From NCBI RefSeq assembly GCF_029887875.1, contig NZ_JARXRM010000044.1:70973-134972 (forward strand): 64,000 bases of DNA, read 5' to 3'. Position numbers and translations under genes: made by a program. The DNA comes from Luteimonas endophytica. Its GTDB lineage: Bacteria; Pseudomonadota; Gammaproteobacteria; Xanthomonadales; Xanthomonadaceae. Under the pieces are notes generated by a model, which saw nothing but the letters and a program-made list of their open reading frames with translations, did no database searches and was not told the DNA's origin. Positions 39,936 through 49,404 of this stretch are shown one piece after another; position 1 is the stretch's first letter; the number at the start of each line of letters is the position of its first letter.

Positions 39936-41825
39936 ATGAACACCCGCTACAACGCCGTCGACATCGAAGTCCTCTCCGGGCTGGACCCGGTGAAGCGCCG
40001 CCCGGGCATGTACACCGACACCACCCGGCCCAACCACCTGGCGCAGGAGGTCATCGACAACGCGGTCGACGAGGCCCTGGCCGGGCACGCGCGCACCATC
40101 GAAGTGAGCCTGTTCAAGGACGGCAGTTGCGAGGTGTCCGACGACGGCCGTGGCATGCCGGTGGACCTGCACCCCGAAGAGAAGATTCCGGGCGTCGAGC
40201 TGATCCTCACCCGGCTGCACGCGGGCGGCAAGTTCAACAACCGCAACTACACCTTCTCCGGCGGCCTGCACGGCGTCGGCGTGAGCGTGGTCAATGCGCT
40301 CTCCACCCGCCTGCAGGTGCACATCAAGCGCGACGGCAGCGAGTACCGGATGGACTTCGCCCACGGCGACGCCGCCTCGAAGCTGGAGGCGGTAGCCAGC
40401 GTCGGCAAGCGCAACACCGGGACCCGGCTGCGGTTCTGGCCGGACCCGAAGTACTTCGACAGCCCGAAGTTCTCGCTGCGGGCGCTGCGCCACCTGCTGC
40501 GCGCCAAGGCGGTGCTGTGCCCGGGGCTCGCTGTCACCCTGTACGACGAGGCCAGCGGCGAGCGCGACCGCTGGCACTACGAAGACGGCCTGCGCGACTA
40601 CCTGCAGGGCGAACTGGCAGGCCGCGAGCTGCTGCCGCCGGAGCTGTTCGTCGGTGCCCTGGCCAAGGACACCGAGACCGTCGACTGGGCGGTGGCCTGG
40701 GTGTCGGAGGGCGAGCTGGTCCAGGAGAGCTACGTCAACCTGATCCCGACGGCCCAGCACGGCACCCACGTCAACGGCCTGCGCAGCGGCTTCACCGACG
40801 CGCTGCGAGAGTTCTGCGACTTCCGCAGCCTGCTGCCGCGCGGGGTGAAGCTGGCGCCGGAGGACGTCTGGGACCGGGTCTCGTTCGTGCTCAGCCTGAA
40901 GATGACCGACCCGCAGTTCAGCGGCCAGACCAAGGAACGGCTGTCCTCGCGCCAGGCCGCCGGCTTCATCGAGGGCGCGGCGCACGACGCGTTCTCGCTG
41001 TGGCTCAACCAGCACGTCGAGCTCGGCGAGCGCATCGCCCAGCTGGCGATCGAACGCGCCAGCGCACGGCTGAAGACCGAGAAGCAGATCGTCCGCAAGA
41101 AGGTCACCCAGGGCCCGGCGCTGCCCGGCAAGCTCGCCGACTGCATCAGCCAGGACCTCTCGCGCACCGAGCTGTTCCTGGTCGAGGGCGATTCGGCCGG
41201 CGGCTCGGCGCGGCAGGCCCGCGACAAGGATTTCCAGGCGATCCTGCCGCTGCGCGGCAAGATCCTCAACACCTGGGAAGTCGCCTCCGGCGGCGTGCTC
41301 GCCTCGCAGGAGGTGCACGACCTGGCGGTGGCGATCGGCTGCGATCCCGGCAAGGACGACATCTCCGGGCTGCGCTACGGCAAGATCATCGTGCTGGCGG
41401 ACGCGGACTCCGACGGCCTGCACATCGCCACCCTGCTGGCGGCGCTGTTCCTGCGCCACTTTCCGGCGCTGGTGGCGGCCGGCCACGTGTTCGTGGCGAT
41501 GCCGCCACTGTTCCGCGTCGACGTCGGCAAGCAGGTGTTCTACGCCCTGGACGAGGAAGAGAAGCGGCTGCTGCTGGAGAAGATCCAGCGCGACAAGCTC
41601 AAGGGCACGGTCAACGTCACCCGCTTCAAGGGCCTGGGCGAGATGAACCCGTCGCAGCTGCGCGAATCGGCGATCCACCCCGACACGCGGCGGCTGGTGC
41701 AGTTGACCGTCGTCGACGGCGACCAGACCCACGCGCTGATGGACATGCTGCTGGCGCGCAAGCGGGCGCCGGACCGGCGGGAGTGGCTCGAAACCAAGGG
41801 CGACCTGGCGACCCTGGAGGTCTGA
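39936..41825 (+). CDS. parE: DNA topoisomerase IV subunit B
   Basis: ParE is the ATPase subunit of topoisomerase IV, which unlinks sister chromosomes. The 629-residue protein has VIDNAVDEALAGHA and SDDGRGMPVDLHPEEKIPGVE (GHKL ATP site), TFSGGLHGVGVSVVNALS, QTKERLSSR, the TOPRIM LVEGDSAGGSARQARDKD at about 412, and LADADSDGLHIATLLA. The ATG at 39936 (MNTRYNAVDIEVL) was chosen over 39879 because the added residues are Pro/Ala filler. ParC is not adjacent. Confidence 0.97.
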   Translation: MNTRYNAVDIEVLSGLDPVKRRPGMYTDTTRPNHLAQEVIDNAVDEALAGHARTIEVSLFKDGSCEVSDDGRGMPVDLHPEEKIPGVELILTRLHAGGKFNNRNYTFSGGLHGVGVSVVNALSTRLQVHIKRDGSEYRMDFAHGDAASKLEAVASVGKRNTGTRLRFWPDPKYFDSPKFSLRALRHLLRAKAVLCPGLAVTLYDEASGERDRWHYEDGLRDYLQGELAGRELLPPELFVGALAKDTETVDWAVAWVSEGELVQESYVNLIPTAQHGTHVNGLRSGFTDALREFCDFRSLLPRGVKLAPEDVWDRVSFVLSLKMTDPQFSGQTKERLSSRQAAGFIEGAAHDAFSLWLNQHVELGERIAQLAIERASARLKTEKQIVRKKVTQGPALPGKLADCISQDLSRTELFLVEGDSAGGSARQARDKDFQAILPLRGKILNTWEVASGGVLASQEVHDLAVAIGCDPGKDDISGLRYGKIIVLADADSDGLHIATLLAALFLRHFPALVAAGHVFVAMPPLFRVDVGKQVFYALDEEEKRLLLEKIQRDKLKGTVNVTRFKGLGEMNPSQLRESAIHPDTRRLVQLTVVDGDQTHALMDMLLARKRAPDRREWLETKGDLATLEV

Positions 41826-41835
41826 GTCCAGGCCG

Positions 41836-42714
41836 ATGCCGCAGCCAGCCTCTTCCGCCGCGCCGGTGCTGCGCTCGCGGCCGGTCTGCCCCGGCGCCAG
41901 CGTGCACGTCCACGACGTGCATTGCCGAGCCTGCCGCGGCCGCCATGCCGGGCCGGCCGAATGGGTTCCGGATACCCGCATCGTGCTGGCCTACCGCGGC
42001 GCGTTCGTGTACCGCGCCGGTCGCCGCGCCGCGCTGGCGGATCCGAATCGAGCCCTCGCCTTCAATGCCGGCGACGAATACGCGATCGATCACCCCGCCG
42101 ACCACGGCGACCGCTGCCTGTCGATCCGGTTCGCGCCGGAGCGGCTGCGGGAGCTCGCCGGCGGCGATGTGGACGAGGCCGCGCAGGGCGAGCGCCTGCG
42201 GCGCCGGGCGTGGCCGGTGGACGCAGGGGCCCAGTGGCTCGCAGCCCGGCTGCGCGCCTGCGGTTCCGCCGATCAGCTGCGGGCCGAGGAACTGGCCCTG
42301 GCGCTGGCGCGACGAATCCTGCAGCCGGACCCGGCAGCCCGCCCGCGGCGCGCGGGTCCCGGCCGGCAGCGCCTGCTCGAACGCACCCGGCTGCTGCTGC
42401 AGGAGGATCCGGCCCGCCGCTGGACCCTGGGCGATCTGGCCGCGCGGGTGGGCGCGTCGCCTGTGTACCTGACCCAGAGCTTCAGCCAGGTCGAGGGCAT
42501 GCCGCTGTACCGCTACCAGACCGGCCTGCGGCTGGCCCGGGCGCTGGAGCAGCTGCCGCGCGCGGACGACCTCACCGCGCTCGCGCTGGCGCACGGCTTT
42601 TCCGGCCACAGCCAGTTCACCGCCGCGTTCCGGCGCGCCTACGGGCTGACGCCGTCGGCCGCGCGGCGGGCGCTGCGCGCGATGATGGCGCGGCCGATCG
42701 GCGCCGGAGGCTAA
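41836..42714 (+). CDS. AraC family transcriptional regulator
   Basis: A 292-residue regulator with an N-terminal cupin-like ligand domain (about 20-115, with Cys/His run VHVHDVHCRACRGRHAG) and a C-terminal AraC double helix-turn-helix at about 190-285. The first HTH contains WTLGDLAARVGASPVYLTQSF and the second ADDLTALALAHGFSGHSQF with AFRRAYGLTPSAAR. The His/Cys-rich start could bind a metal. It lies 10 bp from parE but is functionally unrelated, and 67 bp before a secreted protein gene that it may control. Confidence 0.88.
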   Translation: MPQPASSAAPVLRSRPVCPGASVHVHDVHCRACRGRHAGPAEWVPDTRIVLAYRGAFVYRAGRRAALADPNRALAFNAGDEYAIDHPADHGDRCLSIRFAPERLRELAGGDVDEAAQGERLRRRAWPVDAGAQWLAARLRACGSADQLRAEELALALARRILQPDPAARPRRAGPGRQRLLERTRLLLQEDPARRWTLGDLAARVGASPVYLTQSFSQVEGMPLYRYQTGLRLARALEQLPRADDLTALALAHGFSGHSQFTAAFRRAYGLTPSAARRALRAMMARPIGAGG

Positions 42715-42780
42715 GGAAACGGACAGCGGTCGCACGCGATCGCGCACATCCTGGCCAAACCCGATCCGGAGCCATCGCCG

Positions 42781-43389
42781 ATGCCGCTTCGCCGTATCCA
42801 CTTCGCCACCCTGTGGCTTGCAGGAGCCCTCATGTCGACCACCGCGCCCGCCCTGGCCGCGGAGCCCGCCTCCGCCTCCGACTTCGCCGCCGCGCTGCTC
42901 GACCCCGGCCCGGCCCACCCCATTCCGCCGCAGCACGACCTGTATGCACCGCTGCTGGGACACTGGCGGGCGCGCGTCACCGACCATCTCGGCGAGGGCC
43001 GTACGCGCAGCCTCGAGGGCGAGATCGTGTTCGCGCGGGTGCTCGAGGGCCGCGCGGTGCAGGATCTGTGGATCTTCCCGCAGCGCGCCGCCCGCGATGC
43101 CCAGGCCCCGAGGGAAGGAAACCGCTACGGCACCACCCTGCGGGTGTTCGATCCGGCGCGCGGGATCTGGAACGTCGACTGGTTCAATCCGGTCACCGGC
43201 GTGCACACCCGGTTGACCGGCCGGCGCTCGGGCGACACGCTCCTGCAGGAAGGCTTCCACGCCGACGGCACGCCGATCCGCTGGATCTTCGAGGAAGTGA
43301 GCGAGCAGGGATTCCGCTGGCGCGGCGAACGCTCCGACGACGGCGGCCGCAGCTGGATCCTCGAAACCGAATTTTCGGCCTGGCGTTGA
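42781..43389 (+). CDS. Exported protein of unknown function (DUF1579-like fold)
   Basis: A 202-residue protein with a signal peptide (cleavage near PALAAEP). The mature domain has APLLGHWRARVTDHLGEGRTRSLEGEIVFARVLEGRAVQDLWIFP, then YGTTLRVFDPARGIWNVDWFNP and LQEGFHADGTPIRWIFEEVSE. This is the calycin/lipocalin-type pattern of DUF1579-like proteins, in which a beta barrel carries WxVxxFNP. The substrate is unknown. It directly follows the AraC regulator, which suggests co-regulation. Confidence 0.75.
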   Translation: MPLRRIHFATLWLAGALMSTTAPALAAEPASASDFAAALLDPGPAHPIPPQHDLYAPLLGHWRARVTDHLGEGRTRSLEGEIVFARVLEGRAVQDLWIFPQRAARDAQAPREGNRYGTTLRVFDPARGIWNVDWFNPVTGVHTRLTGRRSGDTLLQEGFHADGTPIRWIFEEVSEQGFRWRGERSDDGGRSWILETEFSAWR

Positions 43390-43410
43390 CAGCCGTGTGC
43401 GGCGTCGGCC

Positions 43411-44196
43411 CTAGCCGCCCTGATCCAGCGCAGCCTCCAGCAGCCACCCGATCAGCGCCTCCACCGGCGCCGCGCGCTCGGGCAGGAACGCGAAGCTGTC
43501 CTCGTCCATGTAGATGCGCTGGCTGATCTCCAGCTGCACCGCTTCGATGCCGTCGGCGGGCGCGCCGTAGTGGCGGGTGATGTAGCCGCCCTTGAAGCGG
43601 CCGTCCACCACGTGGTCGTAACGCGACTGCGCGGCGAGCACCGCCTCCAGCCGCGCGCGCAGCGCCGCGGTGCAGCTGCCCCCCCCGGCGGTGCCGAGAT
43701 TGAGGTCCGGCAGCCTGCCCTCGAACAGGAACGGCAGCTCGCCGCGGATCGAATGGCCCTCCCACAGCAGCACGCGGCCGTGCGCGGCGCGCAGCCGGTC
43801 GAGTTCCGCGCGCAGCGCGCTGTGGTAGGGGCGCCAGTACTTGTCCACGCGCAGGGCCACTTCGTCGGGCGTCGGCGCTTCGCCTTCGCGGTACACCGGC
43901 TCGCCGGTGAAGCGCCGCACCGGGCACAGGCCGGTGGTGTTCTGACCGGGATACAGCGACACGTCGTCCTCGGCGCGGTTGAGGTCGATCACGTAGCGCG
44001 AATGGTGCGGGACGAGCATGGAGGCGCCGAGCGCGCGGGCCACCGCGTAGAGCCTGGCGATGTGCCAGTCGGTATCGGGCACGCAGCGCGCTGCGTCGGT
44101 CAGGCGCAGCGCGATGTCGTCGGGGACCACGGTGCCGTCGTGCGGAACGCTGACCAGCAGCGGCGCGGTGCCGCGGTGCAGGGAGAAGATGTCCAT
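43411..44196 (-). CDS. hutG: N-formylglutamate deformylase (HutG)
   Basis: This zinc hydrolase splits N-formyl-L-glutamate to glutamate and formate, the last step of one histidine-degradation route. The 261-residue protein has LVSVPHDGTVVP, VPDTDWHIARLY, VIDLNRAEDD, LLWEGHSIRGELP and VDGRFKGGYITRHYG. These are the family motifs with His, Asp and Glu zinc ligands. No other hut genes are nearby, so the assignment rests on the protein itself. Confidence 0.92.
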   Translation of the reverse strand: MDIFSLHRGTAPLLVSVPHDGTVVPDDIALRLTDAARCVPDTDWHIARLYAVARALGASMLVPHHSRYVIDLNRAEDDVSLYPGQNTTGLCPVRRFTGEPVYREGEAPTPDEVALRVDKYWRPYHSALRAELDRLRAAHGRVLLWEGHSIRGELPFLFEGRLPDLNLGTAGGGSCTAALRARLEAVLAAQSRYDHVVDGRFKGGYITRHYGAPADGIEAVQLEISQRIYMDEDSFAFLPERAAPVEALIGWLLEAALDQGG

Positions 44197-44261
44197 CCGC
44201 CCATGCTACCGGACCGGCGCGCCGCGATGGCCCACGCGGGCGGCGACAGCCGCCGCGCGGC

Positions 44262-45629
44262 TCAGCTCATCAGCACCAGCTCCTCGGCGCTGGTCGGATG
44301 GATCGCCACGGTGTCGTGCAGGTCCGCCAGGGTCGCGCCGAGCTTGAGCGCCACCGCGAAGCCCTGCAGGATCTCGTCGGCGGCCTCGCCGAACAGGTGG
44401 ATGCCGACCACGCGCCGCTCCTCGCCCACGCACACCAGCTTGAACAGGCTGCACAGCGGCGTGTCCACCAGCGCCTGCAGCATCGGCCGGAAGCGAGAGC
44501 GGTACACCCGCACCGCGTCGCCATGGCGTTCGCGCGCCTGTGCCTCGGTCAGCCCGACGCCGCCGATCGGCGGATGGGCGAACACCACGGTGGGCACCAG
44601 CTCGTAGTCCAGCCGCGCGTCCTCGCGGCCGCCGAACAGGCGATCCATCAGCCGCCGCGCCGCGGCGATCGCCACCGGGGTCAGGGTCTCGCGGCCCACC
44701 ACGTCGCCGACCGCGTACACGCCTTCGGCGGTGGTGTTCTGGAACGCATCGACCGCGATGTTGCCGCGCGCGTCGGTCGCCACGCCGGCCCGGTCCAGGC
44801 CGATGCCGGCGCTGTTGGCGCGGCGGCCGATCGCGTACAGCAGCGTGTCGAACGCCTCGGTGGCGGCGCCGTCGGCGTCGAGCAGGCGCACGCGGCCGTC
44901 TTCGCCGGGCTCCACTTCGCGCAGGCGGTAGCCGAAGTGCAGGCCGACGCCCAGCTGCCGGTAGTTCTCCTCGAGCTGGGCCACCACGTCCTCGTCGGCA
45001 TGGCTGAGCAGGCGCGGGCCGCGCACGAAGAGTTCCACCCGGCTGCCCAGCGCCTGCAGCACCCCGGCCAGCTCGACGCTGATGTAGCCACCGCCGACCA
45101 GGGCCACCCGCGCCGGGGCCCGGCGGAGGGCGAAGAAGTCGTCCGACACCCCGCCCAGTTCGGCGCCCGGAATCCGCGGCCTCAGCGGGTGGGAGCCGGT
45201 GGCGATCAGCACGTGCCGGGCGTGCAGGCGGGTGCCGTCGTCGGCGACCACGGTGCGCGGACCCTGCAGCGCGCCGCGCCGCGGCATCAGCACGACTCCC
45301 GCCTGGTCCAGGCGTCTGCGATAGCTCTCGTGGATCCCGTCGATATAGCGCTGGCGATCGGTGATGAACTCGGGCCAGTCGAATCCGGGCACCGCCGGCA
45401 CGTCGAACCCCAGCTCCGCGGCGGCACCGATCTGCGAGGCCAGCTGCGCCGCCAGCCACATCGCCTTCTTCGGCACGCAGCCGGCGTTGACGCAGGTGCC
45501 GCCGAGTTCCGCCGGTTCCAGCAGCGCGACCCGGGCGCCATGCGCCGCGGCGCGGAACGCTCCGGCGAGCCCGCCGGAGCCGCCGCCGAGCACCACCAGG
45601 TCGAACTCGAGGGGATCGGTGGCGCTCAT
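44262..45629 (-). CDS. gor: Glutathione-disulfide reductase
   Basis: Gor reduces GSSG with NADPH. The 455-residue flavoprotein has the FAD site LVVLGGGSGGLAGAFRAAAH, the redox-active pair in GGTCVNAGCVPKKAMW at about residue 44, the NADPH-binding VALVGGGYISVELAGVLQALG at about 170, and the C-terminal active-site His in TVAIHPTSAEELVLMS. The ATG at 45629 overlaps the stop of the upstream D-amino acid dehydrogenase (ATGA). The longer frame upstream is chance. Confidence 0.93.
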   Translation of the reverse strand: MSATDPLEFDLVVLGGGSGGLAGAFRAAAHGARVALLEPAELGGTCVNAGCVPKKAMWLAAQLASQIGAAAELGFDVPAVPGFDWPEFITDRQRYIDGIHESYRRRLDQAGVVLMPRRGALQGPRTVVADDGTRLHARHVLIATGSHPLRPRIPGAELGGVSDDFFALRRAPARVALVGGGYISVELAGVLQALGSRVELFVRGPRLLSHADEDVVAQLEENYRQLGVGLHFGYRLREVEPGEDGRVRLLDADGAATEAFDTLLYAIGRRANSAGIGLDRAGVATDARGNIAVDAFQNTTAEGVYAVGDVVGRETLTPVAIAAARRLMDRLFGGREDARLDYELVPTVVFAHPPIGGVGLTEAQARERHGDAVRVYRSRFRPMLQALVDTPLCSLFKLVCVGEERRVVGIHLFGEAADEILQGFAVALKLGATLADLHDTVAIHPTSAEELVLMS

Positions 45630-46873
45630 CCGAAACGCGCCGGGTCGTAGGGCGCCGGATCGATGTGCGGGGGCCTCCCGCACATCAGTTCGGCGATCAG
45701 TTGTCCGGTGGCCGCGCTCATGCTGACGCCGAGCATACCGTGTCCGGTCGCCAGCCATGCGCGCCGATGGCCGCGGGCGCGGCCGATGATCGGCAGGTCG
45801 TCGCAGCTCAGCGGACGCCAGCCGTACCACTTCTCCTCCACCGACGGGCCGACCGGCTCGCGCAGGTATTCGCGCGCGCCGCGCTCGAGCGCGGCCAGCC
45901 GCCGTCGGTTGAGGCTGCTGTCGTAGCCGGAGAACTCCATGGTGCTGCCGAGCCGGTAGCCGCTGTCCCACGCGGTCACGCAGACGCTGCGCTCGCGCAG
46001 CACCAGCGGCCGCTTCGGCACCAGCGCCGGGCGGCTGTAGGTGATCGAATAGCCCTTGCCCGGCTGCACCGGCACGCGCAGGCCGAGTCCACGCGCCAGC
46101 TTCGGCGACCATGCGCCGGTGGCCAGCAGCAGGTCGCGGCCGCGGAACTGGCGGTCGCGGGCGGTGACCGCCGCACCCGAACCGTCCGCGGCCAGGGCCG
46201 TCACCTCGCACTGTTCGACGATCGTGCCGCCGGCGCCGCGTACCGCGCGCGCCAGTTCCGCGACGTAGCGGTTCGGGCGCAGCCGCGCATCTCCCGGGAA
46301 GCGCACCACCCCCGCCACCCCCGGCAGCAATGCAGGCTCGTCGCGCACGTATGCATCGCCATCGATGACCTCGGTAGGCACGCCGATTCCGGCCAGCAAC
46401 TGCAGATCCTCGTCGAACGCCTCCAGCTCCGCGGCATCGCGGAACACGTAGTCGACGCCCGAGGCCTCGAACTCACAGTCGAGCCCGTAGCGGGCGATCC
46501 AGTCCGGCAGGGCCGTGCGCGAGGCGTCGAGGATCGCCGCCCGCGCCGAAGTCGCCGCGCGCCAGTCGCGGCGATTGCAGCGCGCCGCGAAGCGCAGCAT
46601 CCAGCCCCACAGCGCCGGATCGAAGCGGGGCTTGACGTAGAACGGTGCGTCCGGGGCCGCCATCCAGCGCAGCGCCCGGGCCACCGCGCCGGGCGCCGTC
46701 AGCGGCGGCGCGTGGCTGGGGGTGATGGTGCCGCAGTTGCCGTGCGAACTGCCGCAGCCCGCACTGCCCGATTCCAGCACCCGCACGCCGCGGCCGGCCC
46801 GCAGCAGCGCCAGCGCGCTGGCCAGGCCGATCACCCCGGCGCCGACGATCAGCACATCGTCCCGTGTCTCCAT
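45626..46873 (-). CDS. FAD-dependent D-amino-acid dehydrogenase (DadA-like)
   Basis: A 415-residue DAO-family flavoenzyme. The N-terminal FAD motif is DDVLIVGAGVIGLASALALLRAG, followed by GSSHGNCGTITPSHAPP and VQPGKGYSITYSRP. The C-terminal FAD segment is KWYGWRPLSCDDLPIIGRARG with ATGHGMLGVSMSAATGQLIAELM, the classic DadA ending. It oxidises D-amino acids (or D-hydroxyproline in related catabolic clusters) and passes electrons to the respiratory chain. It precedes gor with ATGA overlap. Without an alanine racemase or hydroxyproline genes nearby the substrate remains open. Confidence 0.85.
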   Translation of the reverse strand: METRDDVLIVGAGVIGLASALALLRAGRGVRVLESGSAGCGSSHGNCGTITPSHAPPLTAPGAVARALRWMAAPDAPFYVKPRFDPALWGWMLRFAARCNRRDWRAATSARAAILDASRTALPDWIARYGLDCEFEASGVDYVFRDAAELEAFDEDLQLLAGIGVPTEVIDGDAYVRDEPALLPGVAGVVRFPGDARLRPNRYVAELARAVRGAGGTIVEQCEVTALAADGSGAAVTARDRQFRGRDLLLATGAWSPKLARGLGLRVPVQPGKGYSITYSRPALVPKRPLVLRERSVCVTAWDSGYRLGSTMEFSGYDSSLNRRRLAALERGAREYLREPVGPSVEEKWYGWRPLSCDDLPIIGRARGHRRAWLATGHGMLGVSMSAATGQLIAELMCGRPPHIDPAPYDPARFG

Positions 46874-46882
46874 GCGCCGAGT

Positions 46883-48124
46883 CTACGCGGACGACCCCGC
46901 CGGCTGCCGCAGCGGCGGGCGCGCCCCGTAGGTCGCCCAGCGCCACAGCCACTCCGCGGGGCCGAAACGGAACCGGGCCAACCACCAGCGGCTCGCCGCC
47001 ACCTGCAGCGCGAACACCGCCAGCGCCAGCAGCAGCAGGCCGGCATGCCCGAGGCGCCCCCACAGCGCCAGACCATAGCCGTAGAACAGCAGGCTGCCGG
47101 CCAGCGACTGCAGCAGGTAGTTGGTGAGCGCCATTCGCCCTGCCGGTGCGAGCGGGGCCAGCAGGCGGGCGCCCGCAGCGGAACTCCATGCCAGGGCGAG
47201 CGCGGACAGGTAGGCGAGCGCCAGGGGCAGCGCGCCGATCGACATCACCGTGCTCGCCAGCAGCCAGCGCGCCTCGCCCCCGGCGTCCGCCACCCCGGTG
47301 CCGAGCGCCGCGCTCCACAGCGCCAGGGCCAGCCCGGCCGGCCCGCCCAGCAGCAGCAGACGCAGGAAAAAACCCCTGTTCGCGGCGACGTCGCGGATCC
47401 GCCCGCTCTGCACCAGCCAGCTGCCGACCAGGAAGATCGCCACCACCATCGGCACCAGGAACAGGTTGTAGCCGACGAATCCGGCGAAGTCGCCGGCGCG
47501 CTGGGCGGTGATCTCGGCGAATCCGCCGCTCGAGTAGACCCGCGCGGCGGCCGCGGCGGCCAGCATCGTGGCGCGTTCCAGGTCGGGATCGGCGAGCATG
47601 TCCGCCGGCGCCAGGTTCATCAACGCGTAGGTCGCCAGCAGCAGCGCGCACAGAGCGTAGTACGCGCTCAGGCCGGCGATCAGCCGGGTTCGCGGCCGCA
47701 TCCCACGCAGCGCCAGCAGCAGCAGCGCCGCCAGCGCATAGGTATGCAGGATGTCGCCCACCCACTGCAGCAGCGCATGCGCCAGACCGAGCGCCAGCAG
47801 CACCAGGCTGCGGCGCAGATAGGGATCGCGGAACGGCCGTGCGGCGGCAGCGGCGCGTTCGGCCATCACCGCGAAGCCCATGCCGAAAAGCAGCGAGAAC
47901 AGGATCCAGAACTTGCCGGCGACGAACACGTGGACCACCCACGCCGAGACCATGTCGATGCCCGCCTGGCCCGGGGCGATACCGCGGCCGAATTCTTCCC
48001 AGGGCCGGTTGAACCACTCGATGTTGACCAGGAAGATCCCGAGCAGCGCGACCGCGCGCAGCGCATCCATGAACCCGATCCGGTCCGGCGCGTCGATCGG
48101 CGCGAACCCGCCGCGTTCATCCAT
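46883..48124 (-). CDS. DUF418 family membrane protein
   Basis: A 413-residue integral membrane protein with about nine to ten helices. The DUF418 pattern is clear: IGFMDALRAVALLGIFLVNI near residue 16, HVFVAGKFWILFSLLFGMGFAVMAER near 68, and the C-terminal GRMALTNYLLQSLAGSLLFYGYGLALWG followed by WLARFRFGPAEWLWRWATYG. The function of this family is not known; some resemble acyltransferases. The ATG at 48124 was chosen because it precedes the conserved domain; the longer frame overlaps slyD. It stops 9 bp before dadA. Confidence 0.88.
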   Translation of the reverse strand: MDERGGFAPIDAPDRIGFMDALRAVALLGIFLVNIEWFNRPWEEFGRGIAPGQAGIDMVSAWVVHVFVAGKFWILFSLLFGMGFAVMAERAAAAARPFRDPYLRRSLVLLALGLAHALLQWVGDILHTYALAALLLLALRGMRPRTRLIAGLSAYYALCALLLATYALMNLAPADMLADPDLERATMLAAAAAARVYSSGGFAEITAQRAGDFAGFVGYNLFLVPMVVAIFLVGSWLVQSGRIRDVAANRGFFLRLLLLGGPAGLALALWSAALGTGVADAGGEARWLLASTVMSIGALPLALAYLSALALAWSSAAGARLLAPLAPAGRMALTNYLLQSLAGSLLFYGYGLALWGRLGHAGLLLLALAVFALQVAASRWWLARFRFGPAEWLWRWATYGARPPLRQPAGSSA

Positions 48125-48194
48125 CCCCGTGCCCCTCGTGTCCCGTGCCGCGACTTCGCGCCTGCCCCGCGCGCGCGACCGCCGCCGGCTGCGA

Positions 48195-48674
48195 TCAGTG
48201 CTGGTGGCCGCCCTCGCCGTGCACGTGGCCATGCTCCAGTTCCTCGGCGGTGGCTTCGCGCACCTCGACGATCTCGATCTCGAACTCCAGGTCCTTGCCG
48301 GCCATGGGGTGATTGAGGTCGACATCCACCACGCTCATGCCGACCTTCTGGATGGTCACCGCGCGCGGCCCGAAGTTGGTGTTCAATACCACCTGCATGC
48401 CGGGCGCCAGGCGCTGGCCGCCGAAGTGCTTCTTCGGCACGCGCTGGCTCAGCCCTTCGCGGCGCTCGCCGTAGGCGTCGGCGGCTGCGATCTCGGCACT
48501 GAAGCTGTCGCCGGCCTCGTGTCCCTCCATCGCCCGCTCCAGCCCGGGAATGACGTTGCCGTGCCCGGCCAGGATCGCCAGCGGCTCGCGCTCCTTCGAA
48601 CTCTCGCTCGGCGGCTGCCCGCGCTCGGCCACGGTGTAGTGGAAGCGGACGACGCGATCCTTCTCGATCTTCAT
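48195..48674 (-). CDS. slyD: SlyD-type FKBP peptidyl-prolyl isomerase
   Basis: A 159-residue cytoplasmic chaperone/isomerase. The FKBP domain is split by an insert-in-flap (IF) domain (AGDSFSAEIAAADAYGERREG through GPRAVTIQKVG), and LAILAGHGNVIPGLERAMEGH is the FKBP core motif. The histidine-rich tail (EELEHGHVHGEGGHQH) matches the metal-binding tail of SlyD, which delivers nickel in other species. Length is shorter than E. coli SlyD but normal for this group. Confidence 0.93.
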   Translation of the reverse strand: MKIEKDRVVRFHYTVAERGQPPSESSKEREPLAILAGHGNVIPGLERAMEGHEAGDSFSAEIAAADAYGERREGLSQRVPKKHFGGQRLAPGMQVVLNTNFGPRAVTIQKVGMSVVDVDLNHPMAGKDLEFEIEIVEVREATAEELEHGHVHGEGGHQH

Positions 48675-48745
48675 TGACGATCACCTTGCTGGAGCGGCGC
48701 CTGCGGCCGCTTGTGCGGAATGGAGGGATTGGCCAAGATGCGGCC

Positions 48746-49297
48746 GTGACGAACGCGCATTATCCGGGCTCCACCCGCTCCAGGCCAATCTTCCGTGCCA
48801 TCGGCCCGGCGGCCGTGGCGTTGCTGCTGGCGGCGTGCGGCCACGACAACGTCCGCCCGGGGCCACCCGGCGACCCGCATGCGGGCCGGCACTGGCCGGT
48901 GGTGGCACCGGCGGACCCCGCCGTGGCCAATGCCGTGGTGATCCGCGCGCTCAGCCTGGTCGGCACGCCCTACCGCTACGGCGGCAACACCCCGGAAGGC
49001 GGCTTCGACTGCAGCGGGCTGGTCAACTACGTCTATCACGACATGCTCGAGCTGCGCCTGCCGCGCACCTCGCGGCAGCTGTCCGAGTACCAGGGTCCGC
49101 GCATCGCCCCCGAGCGCCTGGCGGCCTCGGACCTGGTGTTCTTCGGCAGCGGCGGCAACGTCACCCACGTCGGCATCTACGTCGGCGAGGGGCGCTTCGT
49201 GCATGCCCCCAGCAGCGGCGGCACCGTGCGCCTGGACCGCTTGGACGGGCACTACTGGCGAGACCACTATTCAGGTTCGCGAAGAATCCTCCGCTGA
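48746..49297 (+). CDS. NlpC/P60 cell-wall peptidase lipoprotein (first of tandem)
   Basis: A 183-residue lipoprotein with a GTG start at 48746 (VTNAHYPGSTRSRPIF), a signal peptide and the lipobox AVALLLAAC. The NlpC/P60 domain has Cys in TPEGGFDCSGLVNYVYHD, His in VTHVGIYVGEGRFVHAP, and a polar residue further on (DGHYWRDHY). It hydrolyses D-Glu-mDAP links in murein. An ATG at 48674 would overlap the divergent slyD start and adds residues without signal-peptide character. The start remains uncertain. Confidence 0.85.
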   Translation: MTNAHYPGSTRSRPIFRAIGPAAVALLLAACGHDNVRPGPPGDPHAGRHWPVVAPADPAVANAVVIRALSLVGTPYRYGGNTPEGGFDCSGLVNYVYHDMLELRLPRTSRQLSEYQGPRIAPERLAASDLVFFGSGGNVTHVGIYVGEGRFVHAPSSGGTVRLDRLDGHYWRDHYSGSRRILR

Positions 49298-49404
49298 AAT
49301 ATCCCGGCAATTCAGCGACTTGTGTCGCATTCATTTACCGAGATTTAACATTTGCATCACGCTGGTCGGGCACCATCACGCCACCGCAACAAACTTGAAT
49401 CCGC

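Noticed and set aside
44298-45650. Plus-strand open frame opposite gor
   Set aside because: The antisense of gor matches all coding features of glutathione reductase on the minus strand; the plus frame has no motif and an odd Ala/Gly/His composition.
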